The notes under the pieces: generated by a model
What the model was told of the DNA's origin: nothing
Databases searched by the model: none
The model's input: the letters and a program-made list of their open reading frames with translations, nothing else
Shown here: piece after piece, positions 21,835 to 31,847 of the stretch
Layout of the letters: every line of letters begins with the position of its first letter
Position numbering within the stretch: position 1 is the stretch's first letter
Translations under genes and position numbers: made by a program
Assembly (NCBI GenBank): GCA_021737785.1
Contig: JAIPDI010000037.1
Coordinates: 1-53,850 of the forward strand
DNA: 53,850 nucleotides
Reading direction: 5' to 3'
Source: Deltaproteobacteria bacterium
Lineage (GTDB): Bacteria; Desulfobacterota; DSM-4660; Desulfatiglandales; Desulfatiglandaceae

Positions 21835-22833
21835 ATGGCCGAAGAGATCAAGAAGGGCAGAAGAAGCGAGATCGGGTACGGGTCTTCATACAGGAAAGGG
21901 GCTGACCAGGATTTAACCGCCGGGTCGGATATCCCCACTGTCCTGGGAGGCCAGGTATGGATGGTTAAACCGGATAAGCGGGCGGTTACAAGCCATCCCT
22001 GCATCTGGATGCAGGCCGGTGCCGTGGAATTCAAGAATTGCAACAATTTCTTTGACTGCACCACCTGTAAGTATGATCTGGGGATGCGGGGGAAGGTGAA
22101 GAAAGGAAAACAGATTAGCTGGCAGGACGCCATGCGGAAACGGCCCGGTCTGAACCGGGTGTGCAGGCACAGCCTGACCGGCCGCGTCGCCAGCCGCGCC
22201 TGCGCCTATGACTACGCCTGTTCCACGTGTGATTTCGATCAGTTTTTCGAGGACGTGTGGAGCATGAAGACCAAGACGATTCCCTACGAGACGCAACAGG
22301 TAAAAGGTTTCAATGTTCCGATGGGATATTATTTTCATAACGGACACACATGGGCCAGGATCGAAAGTGGCGGATGTATCCGGGTGGGGATGGATGATTT
22401 TGCCTTGAAACTTCTGGGAAGGGCCGACGTCATGGATCTTCCCCTCATGGGTAAGGAGGTGGACAAGGATCGCCCGGGTTGGGGACTGAAGCGGAAAGAG
22501 AATGACGCGGAGGTCCTTTCGCCGGTAAACGGGGTGATCATGGAAGTGAATGCGGCATTGAGTGAAAGGCCCGGGCTTGCCAATGAGAACCCCTACGAAG
22601 AGGGGTGGGTTTTTATGATACGGACGCCCGACGTTAAGAAGGCCGTCAACGCCCTTATGGCAGATGCTGACACCATCACCTGGATGGACCATGAGATCGG
22701 GAAACTGGAAACCATGGTGGCAGAGGTCGCAGGGCCGCTGGCCGCGGACGGGGGGTATCTTGCCGATGACATCTTTGGAAATCTCCCAGGGTTGGGCTGG
22801 CAAAATCTCACCAGGACCTTCCTCAAGACGTGA
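21835..22833 (+). CDS. Cys-rich GcvH-like protein 1 (lipoyl lysine position altered)
   Basis: A 332-residue protein with an N-terminal cysteine-rich region and a C-terminal glycine-cleavage H-protein-like domain. The N-terminal part contains two copies of C-x12-C-x5-C-x2-C (Cys56/69/75/78 and Cys110/123/129/132), fit to bind zinc or Fe-S. The H-like domain starts near residue 158 (GFNVPMGYYFHNGHTW) and includes LSPVNGVIMEVN. In GcvH the lipoylated Lys lies seven residues before that SPV; here the aligned residue is Glu222, with Lys221 beside it. RBS AAGGAG precedes the ATG. It shares its layout with the next gene and is driven by the sigma-54 promoter at 21768. No gcvP or gcvT is near, so a role in glycine cleavage is unlikely. 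Confidence 0.8.
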   Translation: MAEEIKKGRRSEIGYGSSYRKGADQDLTAGSDIPTVLGGQVWMVKPDKRAVTSHPCIWMQAGAVEFKNCNNFFDCTTCKYDLGMRGKVKKGKQISWQDAMRKRPGLNRVCRHSLTGRVASRACAYDYACSTCDFDQFFEDVWSMKTKTIPYETQQVKGFNVPMGYYFHNGHTWARIESGGCIRVGMDDFALKLLGRADVMDLPLMGKEVDKDRPGWGLKRKENDAEVLSPVNGVIMEVNAALSERPGLANENPYEEGWVFMIRTPDVKKAVNALMADADTITWMDHEIGKLETMVAEVAGPLAADGGYLADDIFGNLPGLGWQNLTRTFLKT

Positions 22834-22980
22834 GCCGAAGATGTTCCCCGTGCCGGCCATTCCCCCCCAGGGATTCGGGGGTGAGGCAAAGACGACGCCT
22901 CTGGGACGGCACGATGAACGGAAATTTCGTATGGACAGGGCCGCAGACGGCAACGGGCGCGGTTCGACCGGGAGGGAGAC

Positions 22981-23961
22981 GTGAAACCGAGTCCCTCCGC
23001 CTTGAACCTATCTGCGACCATGGAGATGGATATGGCGCCACATCAGGTAAACCGAAGATCACCCGGGGAACGGTCGCCTTGCATCTGGATGCAGGGCGGG
23101 GTGGTTTCCCGGAAGTTCTGCAAGACCAATTATGCGTGTATTTCCTGTAAATTCGACAAGGCCCTGGGAAAAGCCGCCGATCGGAACCGAAGCGGCATGC
23201 AGGAGGGGATGGGGCTCACGGGAAAACGGGGGAAGATCGTCTCCTGGAAGGACAAGTTGAGAGCAAGGCCCCTCTCCCGACGGCCGTGCATCCACCATAT
23301 GAAGGGACGCATCGAATTCCGGGCGTGTCACCATGATTATCATTGTGAGAATTGCGGGTTTGATCAGTTCTATAATGATCAGTTTGCCGTTCACACGGTG
23401 GTCAAGCCGATTGATCCGATGGAAGTGAAAGGATTCATGGTTCCCCAGGGATACTATTTTCACCCGGGGCACGCGTGGGTCAAGGTGGAGGACGGGGCCC
23501 GGGTCCGGGTGGGCATCGATGCGTTCGCCTCAGGCCTCTTGGGCCCTTTTGACCGCATCCGGTCTCCCCTGCTGGGCCGGGAGGTCCGCCAGGACCGGCC
23601 GGATATTGTGGCGTCCCGGGGGAAACTTGAGGCAAACATCCTTTCCCCTGTCAGCGGGATCGTGGTGGCCGTCAACCCGAGGCTCTGGGAGGACGGGTCC
23701 CTGGCCGGCAGTGACCCCTATTCAGAAGGCTGGGTCATGAGCGTCCATTCCACGGGTCTTCGCCACGATCTCAAGAAATTGATGATTCACCGGGAAACCG
23801 AGGTCTTTATGGAAACCGAGGTGAACGACCTCTATCAGCTCATAGAAGAGGTCGCCGGGCCTCTTGCAGCGGACGGCGGGGACCTGGGGACGGATATTTT
23901 TGGAAATATGCCGGCCCTTGGATGGGAAAGACTGACCCGGAAATTTCTCAGAGCCGCTTAG
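22981..23961 (+). CDS. Cys-rich GcvH-like protein 2 (lipoyl lysine retained)
   Basis: A 326-residue paralogue of the preceding protein. It has the same two C-x12-C-x5-C-x2-C motifs (Cys34/47/53/56 and Cys103/116/122/125), again opened by CIWMQ, and an H-protein-like domain from about residue 151 (GFMVPQGYYFHPGHAW). Here Lys215 in SRGKLEANILSPVSG aligns with the GcvH lipoyl lysine, so this copy may carry lipoate. I use the GTG at 22981, which follows a GGGAGGGAG, although an ATG at 23020 (residue 14) is possible. It lies 147 bp after the first copy and has no obvious promoter of its own. The pair may form a heteromeric carrier; the reaction is unknown. Confidence 0.8.
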   Translation: MKPSPSALNLSATMEMDMAPHQVNRRSPGERSPCIWMQGGVVSRKFCKTNYACISCKFDKALGKAADRNRSGMQEGMGLTGKRGKIVSWKDKLRARPLSRRPCIHHMKGRIEFRACHHDYHCENCGFDQFYNDQFAVHTVVKPIDPMEVKGFMVPQGYYFHPGHAWVKVEDGARVRVGIDAFASGLLGPFDRIRSPLLGREVRQDRPDIVASRGKLEANILSPVSGIVVAVNPRLWEDGSLAGSDPYSEGWVMSVHSTGLRHDLKKLMIHRETEVFMETEVNDLYQLIEEVAGPLAADGGDLGTDIFGNMPALGWERLTRKFLRAA

Positions 23962-24063
23962 ACCGATTGCCGACCCAGAGGCTTGATATAGGAACCCCTG
24001 CTCTGTTTCAGTGCGTTGAATCCTGAAGTCGAAGGCTTAACGTGCTGAGAGAGAAATAATTCT

Positions 24064-24690
24064 TCAATTCCTCAATTCCTCAATTCCCGAATTTCTCTTT
24101 ATCTCATCGTTCAGCAAGATCCTGCAATAGCGGCAGAGTTCCATAGACTTCTTGTCCACATCCTTTACACTACGGCAGTAATGCATGATACAGGAGGGAT
24201 CCTTACAGTGGTGGAGCGAAAAGGTATGTCCAAGCTCATGAACCGCCTCCTTCACAAGCCGGAAACGCAAATCCTCTGGATGGCTGGCCGGCAATAGCCC
24301 CTCTCTGAGCCGAAAGGTGGAGACCACGCATGCCCGTCCGCCCAACTGGGCCTCGCCATAGACATGGGTAAGGATGGGGATAAAGAGATCCACCGCCACA
24401 ATGGCCAACACCTTCAGTGCGTTGGGCGGGGCCGCCTGGGCAAGCCTTTCGAGGATGGGCGTGGAATGATACTGGAGCCGATCCTGGTCCATGACAAATT
24501 CGACGTCGCTCAGGAGGGGATGGATTTCCGTCGGATATCCGAACACCCGAGTGACCTCCCTGCAGATGTGGCCTGCGAGCAGAGGGTTCAGTTCGCACAG
24601 GGGGGAAATGAGAATAGTGTTCTTATTGGATGCGCTCAAGCGGGTCTCTTGACGAAAAAATGTTACACGGGGTTTAAGGTGCTGAATCAA
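24064..24690 (-). CDS. Archaemetzincin-type zinc metalloprotease
   Basis: A putative zinc-dependent peptidase of the archaemetzincin (AmzA) group, cytosolic since no signal peptide is seen. The catalytic and structural zinc motifs are compact: HELGH at 151-155, a third His at 161, then Cys162, Cys167, Met169 and a closing Cys186-x2-Cys189. This follows HExxHxxGxxHC-x4-CxM-...-CxxC except that the usual Gly is Ser158. The frame opens at a TTG at 24690; a second TTG at 24639 with AAGAG upstream is an alternative and would not affect the catalytic part. It is the only minus-strand gene between 9.4 and 52.5 kb. Bacterial copies are uncommon compared with archaeal and animal ones; its substrate is unknown. 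Confidence 0.85.
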   Translation of the reverse strand: MIQHLKPRVTFFRQETRLSASNKNTILISPLCELNPLLAGHICREVTRVFGYPTEIHPLLSDVEFVMDQDRLQYHSTPILERLAQAAPPNALKVLAIVAVDLFIPILTHVYGEAQLGGRACVVSTFRLREGLLPASHPEDLRFRLVKEAVHELGHTFSLHHCKDPSCIMHYCRSVKDVDKKSMELCRYCRILLNDEIKRNSGIEELRN

Positions 24691-25417
24691 TCCTTACCAT
24701 CCCGTTGTAGAAGGATATATGTCCCCGAATACCCTCCTTGCCCGGGTTTCTTCCCGCCGGCCGGCCACGTCTGTCCTTGCCGATCTTTTAATATTGCCAA
24801 CCCGAAGAAGTCCGCTGAAAATCTCTTTTCAACCTGACACGACGCATTTTTCCACAGAAAGAACCCTCCGGGAGAGGTAAGACCAAGGTACCACAGGATG
24901 CCGAGGCCGCAGGGTCGGGTCCCCGGGATATCCGGTGAAAGAGCGGTCGAAGGGGTTGTTTTCAGACCCATGACTTCGGCCGTCCGATTCCCGCTTTCTG
25001 GGGCCGGGATCAGTGAGAATGAGTGTGCGGTGTGGGTATCATGAGGTCGTGTAATCAAGGGTCGTTTTCCCAGGGACGTTCTTGCAGAGAGGACCGCCGC
25101 ACACTGTAACTGTGCCGGTAAGAGGAGGATCGCCGATATCTTGAAGCACTCGGGTTTCACACGCGGCGGCGGGCGTCAGGCCCAAGATGAAGGGAAGGGT
25201 AGTTTGTGCCGAACGCCCATCCAAGTACGCCCATTTTATCATTGACATCAGATCCAAAACCACCTAATTTTGCGGAACGCAACGGGAAAGAAACAGCGTA
25301 GTGGTTTGCAGCAAGCTTGTCAAGACAGGTTTTCGGCGGGTCCCATCGGGGCTGGCGGTTTTACTCGGATTACTCACTGCGGGCAGGTGAAAGCCGCAGG
25401 TGTTGAAGGAGTGGTGC
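24691..25417. other. Gap without a supported gene upstream of the large hdrA
   Basis: About 730 bp lie between the archaemetzincin gene and hdrA. Open frames here (for example minus strand 25039-25263 and 24687-25160) lack RBS, family motifs and plausible composition. A short GCACA/TGTGC hairpin near 25100 with a CTGTAAC loop is seen, but no known riboswitch could be recognised. Regulatory sequences for hdrA are likely here; no clear promoter was found. Confidence 0.5.
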
Positions 25418-28400
25418 ATGGCAGAAAAAACAGTCGGGTCGGTTATGGTTATCGGCGGTGGGATTGCAGGGATGCAGTCTGCTCTGGATCTCGCTGATTC
25501 GGGATATTTTGTTCATCTTGTGGAGAAATCGCCCGCCATCGGCGGTGTCATGAGCGAACTGGATAAGACGTTTCCCACCAATGACTGCGCCATGTGAATT
25601 ATCTCTCCTAAACTGGTCGAGGTCGGCCGGCATCTCAACATCAATCTGATAACCTGCGCAGAAGTGGAACAGGTCGAGGGCAGCGAAGGAAATTTCGAAG
25701 TCACCCTCCACAAGACTCCCCGTTATATCGATGAAGGCAAGTGCACGGCATGCGGCGATTGCGCCGCGGTATGTCCGGTGTCCCTCCCCAGTGAATACGA
25801 TCAGGGACTGATTGGCCGAAAAGCCACCTTCAAGAAATACGCCCAGGCCATCCCCGGGGCCTTTGCCATTCAGAAGACAGATAAGGCCCCCTGCCGTCTG
25901 GCCTGCCCTGCCGGACTCAATGTGCAGGGATATGTTCAGATGGTGAAACAGGGCAAGTATGAAGCGGCCCTGAAGATCATCATGGAGGACCTTCCCCTCC
26001 CCGGCGTATTGGGACGGATCTGTCCCCACGGCTGCGAGGATGCCTGCCGCCGGTGCGAGGTGGATGAGCCGGTGGCCATCCGCGATCTCAAGAGGCTGGC
26101 CGCTGATCAGTTTGATCCCAGGGATGTAAAGATCGAATGCCTCCCCCGCCGGGACGAAAAGGTGGCCATTATCGGTTCGGGCCCTGCAGGGCTTTCGGCC
26201 GCCTATCACCTGGCGCGGAAAGGGATTTCATCCACGATCTTCGAGGCCCTTTCCGAGCCCGGAGGGATGCTGCGGGTGGGGATCCCGGCCCATCGTCTGC
26301 CCCGGGAGGTCCTGGACAGGGAGATCGAGCTGATCCGAAACCTGGGGGTCGAGATCAAGACCGATACGCCCCTGGGACCGGATCTGGGCATCGAGGATCT
26401 CATGAATACCGGGTACCAGGCGGTGTACCTGGCCCTTGGGGCACATAAAGGGATCGAACTGGGGATCCCCGGAGAAAAGGCCCAGGGCGTTCGCCAGGGG
26501 GTTGACTTCCTTAGGGAAGTGAACCTGAATGGAAAGGCCCCGGTGGGAAAACGGGTGGCCATTATCGGGGGCGGGAATGTGGCCATTGACGTGTCCCGAT
26601 GCGCGGTCCGATTGGGCGCCGAAGAAGTGATGATCCTCTACCGCCGTACCCGGGATGAAATGCCTGCCTGGGAAGAGGAGATTCAGGCGGCAGAGGCAGA
26701 GGGCGTCAGCGTCGCCTATCTGTGTGCGCCTCAGGAGGTTCTGACCACAGACGGGCGGGCAACCGGGCTGCGATGCATTCGAATGGAACTGAGGGAACCC
26801 GATTCCTCCGGCAGGAGACGCCCGATCCCGATTCCCGGGAGCGAGTACGATATAGAGATCGACCAGGTGATCCCCGCCATCGGTCAGACGCCCGACCTGT
26901 CGGCCCTGGAAGATGCCGCGGATCTGGCCTTTTCCAGATGGGGCACCGCTGAAGTGGACCCGGTGACCTATGAAACCGGCCGCAAGGGGGTCTTTGCCGG
27001 CGGCGATCTCCAGACCGGACCCTGGGTGGCTATCGGCGCCATTGCGGCGGGACGCGAGGCCGCGGAATCCATCGTCAGATATTTGGACGGCCGCGACATG
27101 GCAGAGGGCCGCGCCCCCCTGATCAATGAAAACCCGGCCTACCGCCCGATCCCCGAAGATGCACCGCGGCGCTCAAGGGCCCATATGCCGGAGCTTCCCC
27201 TCGGGGAAAGGACCGGCAACTTCAAAGAGGTGGAATTAGGCTATCAGGAGGAAGCGGGAAAGGAAGAGGCGGGCCGCTGTCTGAACTGCGGTTACTGTTG
27301 CGAATGTCTCCAGTGTGTGGAGGCATGCAAGGCCGGCGCAGTCACCATGGAGACCCATGCACAGCAGCCGGAGACCCTGTCCATCAATGTGGGATCCGTG
27401 ATCATGGCCCCGGGATTTCAGGCCTTTGACCCGGGCCGGTTTGACACCTATCATTACGCCGCCAGTCCCAATGTGGTCACCTCCATGGAATTTGAACGGA
27501 TCCTGAGCGCCACAGGCCCGTACCAGGGTCACCTGCAGAGACCCTCCGATGGGCGGGAACCCCGGAAGATCGCCTGGCTCCAGTGTGTGGGATCGCGGGA
27601 CGTCAACCGATGCGATCACTCCTATTGTTCTTCTGTCTGCTGCATGTATGCCATCAAAGAGGCGGTCATTGCCAAAGAGCACTCGGAACACGATCTGGAT
27701 GCCGCCATATTCTTCATGGACATGAGGACCTATGGGAAGGATTTTGAGAAGTATTATGAGCGTGCCAGGGACGAACAGGGGGTCAGGTTCATCCGTTCCA
27801 GGATCCATTCCATCTCCGAACAGGCCGATACCGGAGACCTGATCCTGGAATATGCGGACGAGGGCGGCCGGATCCATAGGGAGACCTTTGATCTGGTGGT
27901 TCTGTCCGTGGGACTGGAGACGCCGAGGCAGCTGGTTGAAACGGCCCATCGTCTGGGCGTGGAACTGGACGGGGACGATTTTGTGGAGACAGGGACCTTC
28001 AGCCCGGTGGAGACATCCAGAAAAGGGGTATATATATGCGGGGCCTTTCAGGAACCCAAAGACATCCCCTACTCCGTCATGGAGGCCAGTGCAGCGGCCT
28101 GCGATGCCAAGGCGGCCCTCTCTTCTGCCCGGGGAACCCTGGTCAGGGAAAGGACCTACCCCGATGAGAGGGATGTGTCTGCCGAAGCGCCGCGAATCGG
28201 TGTCTTCGTCTGCAACTGCGGCACCAATATCGGAGGGATCGTGGATGTGCCGGCAGTTGCGGAATATGCCCGCACCCTTCCGGGGGTTTTCTATGTGGAG
28301 GAAAACCTCTTCACCTGCTCTCAGGACACGCAGGACAAGATGAAGGAGGCCATCCAGCGGGAGGGGCTCAACCGGGTGGTTGTGGCGGCCTGTACCCCGA

Positions 28401-29860
28401 GGACCCATGAGGAGCTGTTCCGGGAGACCCTGAAAGACGCGGGGTTGAATAAATACCTTTTCGAGATGTCCAACATAAGGAATCAATGTTCCTGGGTCCA
28501 CAGCAAGGAAAGAGATGAGGCCACGAGCAAGTCAAAGGACCTGGTCCGGATGGCGGTGGCCAGGGCCCAGTTGATCCAGCCCCTTCCCCAGCCGACGGTT
28601 CCGGTGGACAGCAGGGCGCTGGTGATGGGCGGGGGCGTCGCAGGGATGAGTGCGGCCCTGGGTCTGGCCGATCAGGGGTTTCATGTCTTTTTGGTGGAAC
28701 GGGCCGGCGATTTGGGCGGAAACGCCTTGGGTCTTTCCAGGAGCTGGCGCGGCGACGACATTGCAGAGAAGGTGAAAGAGATGACCGCCCGGGTGGAAGC
28801 CCATCCGGAAATAGAGATTTTCAAGGAATCCGCGGTCACCGGGGCCTCCGGTTTCGTGGGGAATTATGAGACCGTGATTTCACAAAACGGCGTTGATCGT
28901 TCGGTGAGGCACGGGGCCGTCATTGTGGCAACGGGGGCTGAAGAATACACCCCGGTGGAATATCTGTACAACAGGGACAACCGGGTGTTGACGCACCGGG
29001 ATCTCGATGCGGCCCTTAAGGCGGAAGACCCCCGGATTACCGGGGCGAAAAGGGCTGTTTTTATCCAGTGCGTCGGCTCCAGGGAACCGGAAAGACCCTA
29101 CTGCTCCAAGGTCTGCTGCACCCATACCATGACCTCAGCACTGGAACTGAAGGCGCTGAATCCGGAAATGGAGGTGTATGTATTATATCGGGACATCCGG
29201 ACATACGGCCAGAGAGAGGCCCTTTACCGGGAGGCCAGACGCCAGGGGGTGGTTTTTATCCGGTACACCCCGGATCAGAAGCCGGTCGTTGAAACAGACG
29301 GGGATGCCGTCTCCGTGATCGTCCGGGACCCCATCCTGGACCGGCAGATCCGCATCCATCCCGATCTGGTGGTACTGGCCTCGGCCATTGTGCCGCGGGA
29401 CAATACTGCCCTGGCCCAGATGTTTAAGCTTTCCCTGAATGAAGACGGGTTTTTTATGGAGGCCCACGCCAAGCTGAGGCCGGTTGAATTCGCCACAGAA
29501 GGGGTTTTCCTGGCCGGAATGGCCCATTACCCGAAGCCGATTGAAGAGAGCATTGCCCAGGCCAAGGCGGCGTCCTCGAGGGCCTCGGTGGTCCTTTCCA
29601 AGGAATACCTCACGGTAGAGGGCGTGGTCTCCCATGTGAATGAATATTACTGTCTCGGGTGCGGCCTGTGTGTGGAGGCCTGCCCCTTTGCCGCCATATC
29701 TCTTGTGGACGCGGAGGGGGGCGGAAAGGTCTCCCGGGTCCAGGAGGCCCTCTGCAAGGGATGCGGGGCCTGTTCGGTGGCCTGCCCCACAGGGGCGGCG
29801 TCCGTTTTCCACTATGATGACGGGGAAGTGCTGACCATGGTGGATGCGGCCTTGAATTGA
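25418..29860 (+). CDS. hdrA: HdrA-GltD-HdrA' fusion flavoprotein with selenocysteine
   Basis: A 1480-residue HdrA-type flavoprotein, read through the TGA at 25595 (Sec60 in [16 protein letters not shown], the HdrA motif). Layout: HdrA FAD Rossmann start ([16 protein letters not shown]); a ferredoxin motif [12 protein letters not shown]; an inserted GltD/NfnB-like module at about 154-634 with [13 protein letters not shown] motif [14 protein letters not shown] and NAD(P)H motif [29 protein letters not shown]; the rest of HdrA with [20 protein letters not shown]; then from about residue 924 a second HdrA-like unit with FAD motif [16 protein letters not shown] and two C-terminal [4Fe-4S] motifs. 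The related hdrA at 41868 has the same order without the GltD insert. The ATG at 25418 follows GAAGGAG by 7 nt. A flavin-based bifurcating complex coupling NAD(P)H to ferredoxin and a disulfide is the likely role, by inference. Confidence 0.88.
25613..25630 (+). promoter_or_regulatory. SECIS hairpin in hdrA (25418)
   Basis: A seven-base-pair stem CTGGTCG/CGGCCGG with an AGGU loop begins 15 nt after the UGA at 25595. The same 18 nt recur at the same distance in the hdrA at 41868. Confidence 0.75.
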
Positions 29861-29907
29861 GAATAGACGCTTTGTCTGTAACTTCTCTGTAACGTGCGAA
29901 GAGGTTT

Positions 29908-30137
29908 GCCCGTGGGGGTCTCTGCCTCCCGCCCAGGAGGCGGGACAAAAACCGAATACAGCTCCTGGGGACGGCAGCAGGGCTTTACAATTCAGTCTGT
30001 TCCAGCCCCAAGTACAGCCTTTCATGGGACGGTATGTCCTTGCTGCCTTTCCATAAACATTATTTGGAGCCCGGGGGCGGCCGCCGAACCATACGACCGC
30101 ATTTTATTGCAGCTCTTGGGCAGAGACCCCCACGGGC
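29908..30137. repeat. 230-bp element bounded by a perfect 19-bp inverted repeat
   Basis: GCCCGTGGGGGTCTCTGCC at 29908-29926 and its exact reverse complement at 30119-30137 enclose 192 bp with no gene. A TCCCGCC/GGCGGGA hairpin sits just inside the left arm (29927-29945). It fills most of the 387-bp gap between two hdrA genes. It could be a small non-autonomous mobile element or a large structured leader. Confidence 0.6.
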
Positions 30138-30247
30138 GTCCATAGGGGAAACCTGTTTGGTTGCGGCTGTCAGGCCGCCTTAGGATAAAGATTGCAGATC
30201 ATCTTAGAAAAATAGTTGAGACCGGATAAAAGAATAACAGGAGAGAC

Positions 30248-31783
30248 ATGGTGAACAAAGACATTCTCGTTATCGGAGGGGGCATCGCCGGGATACAGGC
30301 GTCACTGGATCTCGCAGAAATGGGGATCCATGTGTATCTGGTGGAAAGCCTTCCCAGTATCGGCGGGAAGATGGCCCAATTGGACAAGACCTTTCCCACC
30401 AACGACTGTGCCATCTGAATTCTTTCGCCCAAGATGCTGGATGTCGGTCGGCATCCCAATATTGATCTGATGGCCTACTCCGAAGTGGAGGAGGTGGCCG
30501 GCGATAGCGGCAATTTCAGGGCGACGGTCAGGAGAAAGGCCCGGTATGTGGAGGAAGACCGGTGCACCGGGTGCGGCGCCTGCAAGGAAAAGTGTCCGAC
30601 CGTGCTCCCTGATGCGTTCAATGAGGGCCTGGGGACGCGAAAGGCCATATACAGCTGGTTTGCCCAGGGCATCCCCTCGACCCATACCATCGATCCCGAT
30701 CATTGCCGGCAGTTGAACGGCAAGAAGTGCGGTATCTGTCAGAAAGTCTGCCAGGCCGAGGCCGTCAATTTCGATCAGAAGGACCGGATGGTGACGCTGG
30801 ATGTGGGGGCCATTATCGTGGCCTCCGGATACAAGGTCTTCGATCCCTCCCGGATCCCTGAATACCAGTATTGCCAGCTTCCCAATGTCATTACGGCCAT
30901 CGAGCTCGAAAGACTCCTGAGCGCCAGCGGCCCCACGTCCGGACATCTGCACCGCCCGTCGGACCTCCTTTTGGAGGCGGAGATCGAAGCCCTTGAAAAG
31001 GATGTGAAGAAATCGGAAAAGGCCCTTGGTAAATTTGAGCAGAAATATGATCAGGCATCGGCCGCCTTTTACGACGCCTATCAGAAGGGCGAATACGAGG
31101 GGGATGCGGATCGCGGAAAATGGGCGGAAAAATACGCGTCCCACCTGGCCCTTCTGGCGCCGCTTGAGGCGCTGAAAAAGGAGGCGGAAGGCGTTGATGT
31201 GGCCAAGCGACTGGCCTTTATTCAATGTGTGGGGTCCAGGGATTTCCGGTTTTATCCGTTCTGTTCGGGTTTCTGCTGCATGCATTCCATCAAGGAGGCC
31301 ATTATCGCCAACGAGCATGAAAAGGAGACCACCTCCGTCATCTTCGGAATGGACATCCGGGCCGTGGGAAAGGGTTTTGAGGAATACAAAATCCGGGGAG
31401 GCAACCAGTCGGGAATCAGCTATGTTCGCGGCCGGGTGGCGGAGATTACAGAAGGACCTTACCGGAATCCGGTGGTAACCTATGAGGATACCCGGGAGAG
31501 AAAGGTCATTTCCCAGGATTTCGATCTGGTGATTTTAGCCACCGCCTGCGCCCCCAGCGAGGGGGTGGACCGCCTGGCAGAGATACTGGGGATCGAACTG
31601 AACCGGTTCGGGTTCTTCAAGACCGGGACGTCACAGCCTGTGGATACGACCCGGCCGGGCGTTTTCACCTGTGGTTGCGCCCACGGACCGATGGATATTC
31701 CGGAATCGGTGGCCCAGGCCAGCGCGGCCGCGGCCCGGGCCGCGCAGATCGTGTCAGCGGCCAACCTGCGGAAGGCGTCTTGA
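30248..31783 (+). CDS. hdrA: Selenocysteine HdrA flavoprotein with helical insert (operon A)
   Basis: First gene of the hdrA-hdrA'-mvhD-fdhB-fdhA run. Read through the TGA at 30416 (Sec57, [16 protein letters not shown]) it is 511 residues. It contains the FAD motif [16 protein letters not shown], the ferredoxin motif [20 protein letters not shown], and the HdrA block CVGSRD...[13 protein letters not shown]. Between GHLHRPSD and [10 protein letters not shown] there is an insert of about 80 residues (240-320) rich in Glu, Lys and Ala, probably a helical hairpin; the paralogues have only a short linker there. It corresponds to the first half of the hdrA at 41868; the second half is encoded separately by the next gene. 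ATG at 30248 follows a GGAGAGA. Confidence 0.9.
30434..30454 (+). promoter_or_regulatory. Putative SECIS hairpin in hdrA (30248)
   Basis: ATGCTG pairs with CGGCAT (one G-U pair) around a 9-nt loop, starting 15 nt after the UGA at 30416. It is less regular than those of the other two hdrA genes but has the same position. Confidence 0.5.
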
Positions 31784-31847
31784 AATTGAAAAATTGGAAG
31801 TGAAAATTGAAAAAGATAGACCCTGGCGCTGACGAGCAGGCGCTGAC

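Noticed and set aside
25080-25215. Possible cobalamin riboswitch upstream of hdrA (CTGTAA, GGGAAGG fragments)
   Set aside because: The conserved blocks are not in the required order and no B12 box follows.
24687-25263. Overlapping minus-strand frames between archaemetzincin and hdrA
   Set aside because: No RBS, no motif and Pro/Arg-rich composition; not convincing as genes.
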